DNA of 64,000 nucleotides, taken from the NCBI GenBank assembly GCA_905221605.1, contig CAJNDS010002276.1, forward strand, positions 229,857-293,856, read 5' to 3'. Position numbers and translations under genes: made by a program. The DNA comes from Symbiodinium natans (taxonomy: Eukaryota; Sar; Dinophyceae; Suessiales; Symbiodiniaceae). Shown piece by piece: positions 61,689-64,000 of the stretch. Below the pieces are notes generated by a model. It ran no database searches and was not told the DNA's origin. It saw only the letters and a program-made list of their open reading frames with translations. Numbering within the stretch: position 1 is the stretch's first letter; every line of letters begins with the position of its first letter.

Positions 61689-61960
61689 TTGGGATACATC
61701 TGGGGCAACCCGCCATCGCAGAAACCAAACCCGAAGTCGGTTCGGGCAAGCTTCTGAGGAGAGAGAAAAAGAAAAGAACGCTAAGCCCTAAACCCTAAAC
61801 CCTAAACCAAAAACCCTAAACCCCAAACCCCAAACCCCAAACCCTAAACCCTAAACCCTGAGCCCTAAACCCTAAACCCTAATACTCTGTCATACCAGGT
61901 TACCCTAAGCAACCTGGGCATCAGCGGAGGAATTCACTGAGCAACTTTCCAGAAACAACC
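61689..61960 (-). CDS. Two phase-linked exons, same gene
   Basis: 61914-61960 (47 nt, right after TTTAG; LFLESCSVNSSADAQ, donor GTTGCT) and 61689-61753 (acceptor TTTTTCTCTCTCCTCAG; KLARTDFGFGFCDGGLPQMY P, donor GTCTCG). Phase 0/0. The intron between carries a TTTAGGG-sense array. Confidence 0.62.
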
Positions 61961-62029
61961 CTAAACCCTAAACCCTAAACCCTAAACCTTAAACCCTAAA
62001 CCCTAAGCCCTAAGCCCTAAGCCATAACA

Positions 62030-62375
62030 ATAAACATAAGCGACTTTATAACAAGAAGAGGCCATCATGAGTATAGATGCACATCACAATGGTAGTAAGC
62101 ATAATAACAATAGCAACAATAACAACAATCGTCATCATAATAATAACAATACTAACAACAATAATAATCACAATAATCAGAATAGAAAATAATGGCAACA
62201 AGAGGAATAGCAATCAGCCATAATAGTACTACTCAGAACGGTGAGCCAGAATAAGAATAAGAAGAAAAAACTAAAACACTCAACCTCATACTCAGAATAC
62301 CAAGCCACAAACAAAAAAAAAAACAACAAGAAGAATAAATAATAATGATAATAATCATAACAAGAAGAAGAAGAA
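62030..62375 (+). repeat. AAT/AAC/AAG trinucleotide-rich sequence
   Basis: Simple-sequence intron content. No exon. Confidence 0.85.
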
Positions 62376-62381
62376 TAGAAC

Positions 62382-62726
62382 CTCATTCCTCAGCGCGGCC
62401 TCCGCCTCTTGGCTGGCCGTGCCGGTCTTCTTCGCAAGCTGCAAGGCTCGCTCGGCTGTCTCCTGAAGTGAGCTGCTCTTGACTTTTGTATGTGCTCTCC
62501 GTGCGATCCCTAGTTCGGGTTTAGGGTTTAGGTTTAGGAATCTGGGCCAAGGGGTGGTGGTGATGCAATCCAAGCCAAGGCCGACCCTTCCAAGAGACCA
62601 AACACCGACCATCATGCGACGCATGCCGCAAAGACCTGCGCTCCCCCCCCTTATGCATGACGGTGGGTCCGTAGCGTCGATCATCTCGCCGAGATTTCGC
62701 TGCTGGTTTGCCTCAGATGGAATCCA
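62382..62726 (-). CDS. Two phase-linked exons, same gene
   Basis: 62662-62726 (acceptor GATTTTCTAG; WIPSEANQQRNLGEMIDATD P, donor GTCATG) joins in phase 2/1 to 62382-62475 (SSLQETAERALQLAKKTGTA SQEAEAALRNE, donor GTTCTA). The second is a clear coiled-coil-like helix. Unknown. Confidence 0.65.
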
Positions 62727-62784
62727 CTAGAAAATCCACCCCAAAGCCTCAACCCTCCAGGAACCGCCACCAGCAGTGCAGTGT

Positions 62785-63127
62785 CCCAAGACAAGGCACG
62801 GCCAGAAGCAGGGCGGTCGCCTCCCCAACCTCGTCCTAACAGGTGAGAAAGAAGGCTCGGAATCCTTCATGGAGACCCCTAGCCCTGAACCATCCAAACT
62901 CCCCAAAAGCCCCCCCAAAACTCCCCAACCCCCCCCCCCCCCCTCCAAAAAACCCCCCAAGAACCCCCCCCCCTCCCCCCAAAAAAAAACCCAAAACCCC
63001 AAAAGACCCCCGAAGCCCCCCAACCCTAAACCCTTAACTTGTGGGTCGTTGGGGCACTGAGCAAGCTGTCCTGGAGCTCCCGTCGGATCTCTGCAGCGAG
63101 CAGAGCATTCCTCACCTGGTTCCGCTC
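62785..63127 (-). CDS. Two upstream exons, same gene
   Basis: 63039-63127 (ERNQVRNALLAAEIRRELQD SLLSAPTTH, donor GTTAAG) and 62785-62835 (acceptor CACCTGTTAG; DEVGEATALLLAVPCLG). Charged helices consistent with a long coiled-coil protein. Separated by a C/A homopolymer tract (62925-63000). Confidence 0.55.
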
Positions 63128-63129
63128 GG

Positions 63130-63240
63130 GGTTTAGGGTTTGGGGTTTAGGGTTTAGGGTCTGGGGTTTAGGGTTTGGGGTTTAGGGTTTTCGGTCAAGG
63201 GTTTGGGGTTTAGGGTTTGGGGTTTAGGGTTTGGGTTTAC
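63130..63240 (+). repeat. TTTAGGG/TTTGGGG array
   Basis: Alternating canonical and TTTGGGG units, between the minus gene and plus-strand exons. Confidence 0.94.
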
Positions 63241-63297
63241 AGTAAGTGCGATCCATACCAGGCACAAGAACACAGCTCACAGTTTCGCTCACTACAG

Positions 63298-63400
63298 GCA
63301 TGCATCGTTTGGGAAACCTTTCCCCGTGACAATCTACACTCACAGAGAAAAATGACAAGGAACCATAGAATGGCCATTCTACACACACCAATAACAAACC
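63298..63400 (+). CDS. Exon candidate
   Basis: Acceptor TCGCTCACTACAG, then ACIVWETFPRDNLHSQRKMT RNHRMAILHTPI. Confidence 0.4.
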
Positions 63401-63478
63401 CTGGACCCGGGACCCTGGATCCTACCCTAATTCATGCGCCCTCTGAACTCTTTGAGTACTTTCCCCCCCCCCCCAATA

Positions 63479-63941
63479 ATGGCAAGCCACAGCTCCCAAT
63501 GGCTCCGAAAGGGACGCGTGGGTGCGCGCAATGCCTTCGAGTATCTCTGCCTGGAGGGTTTACGGAGTTTAGTGGCTTGGGTGAATGGGGATCAGGGTTT
63601 CGTAAGGGTAGGAAGCCACTGTACCCGGTACGTGTTTGAGAACCTGCAGAAAGGCTTCTGCGTGCGCCTACACAGCACAGGCCGCCATACTCCATGGCTC
63701 CCATCAAGCACTTTACCGTGCCAGCGGCATGTGGCGCCCTGTCGCTATGGTGCCTTCAAATGGGGATAAGACCCCAGTAAGGTGCCCCTAATATCGCAAG
63801 CCCCCACATGAAAATGACGCAAGCCTCTTTGGCACGGGTCTCAGGCGTGTCATCACGGGACTGTCGGAGCTGCTGCAACCTGGGGATCGACAACGCACGA
63901 CACGCTTGTGCGCAGCATGCCCCGGGAATGGAAAATATTGA
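63479..63941 (+). CDS. Three-exon small gene
   Basis: 63479-63557 (MASHSSQWLRKGRVGARNAF EYLCLE, donor GTTTAC), 63641-63776 (after TTTGAG; PAERLLRAPTQHRPPYSMAP ... SLWCLQMGIRP, donor GTAAGG) and 63845-63941 (acceptor CACGGGTCTCAG; RVITGLSELLQPGDRQRTTR LCAACPGNGKY, stop). Phases 1/2 and 2/1 agree; about 103 residues. A different frame of exons 2 and 3 (start 63650, stop 63983) is also phase-compatible, so the frame is not certain. Unknown protein. Confidence 0.55.
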
Positions 63942-64000
63942 CTCAATCAGTGTCGAACCACGATACCCATCATGATAGTACATGATAGAATGCGATCGTA

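Overview
This is nuclear DNA from a eukaryote, most likely a dinoflagellate (Symbiodiniaceae-like). Four things suggest this. The telomere-type repeat is TTTAGGG. Coding sequence occurs as very short exons (about 40-190 nt) with GC-biased third codon positions, GT-AG junctions and some apparent GC donors. Genes lie close together, several on one strand. One ORF resembles the N-terminal part of the copia-type retrotransposon polyproteins common in these genomes. The organism call is inference; another TTTAGGG-type alveolate or alga is not excluded. There are no operons, rRNA, recognisable tRNAs or CRISPR arrays. Almost all long ATG-to-stop frames are low-complexity artefacts or pieces of exons.

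The dominant feature is about ninety blocks of telomere-like repeat, in both orientations (TTTAGGG and CCCTAAA), alternating with exon-sized islands. Length variants (TTTAAGGG, TTTATAGGG, CCCTAAAAA) form their own homogeneous arrays. Reading the islands by hand gives exons whose boundaries fall on array edges. In three places (35104-35172, 36792-36863, 54453-54497) the whole array is bounded by GT and AG on the coding strand, has an in-frame stop, and separates exons of compatible phase. So telomere-like repeat appears to form whole introns. In other places an array supplies only the TTTAG acceptor or the GTTTAGGG donor.

Layout. 0-14 kb: mostly minus-strand exons, including a phase-linked chain at 7.5-8.8 kb and a separate exon with a cupin/JmjC-like motif, interrupted by a 1.26-kb near-perfect palindrome (2986-4247) made from the gag-like ORF. 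14-29 kb: mixed strands, several plus-strand terminal exons, homopolymer G/C runs and AT microsatellites. 29-34 kb: minus-strand exons, then an 8-bp microsatellite. 34.8-41 kb: a small plus-strand gene, then a long series of minus-strand exons, one intron of which carries a terminal-inverted-repeat element. 41-45.8 kb: plus-strand exons and a minus-strand terminal exon. 45.9-52.6 kb: gene-free satellite block (inverted and direct copies of a complex repeat, a GATG minisatellite and a nested CCCGGG-centred palindrome). 52.8-59.3 kb: minus-strand genes with some plus-strand exons. 59.3-63.1 kb: a long minus-strand multi-exon gene. 63.5-63.9 kb: a small three-exon plus-strand gene.

No pathway can be assigned. 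Most exons are unrecognised. In GC-rich islands both strands are often open, so strand is marked uncertain where splice phase does not decide it. A spliced RNA alignment would settle nearly every call here.
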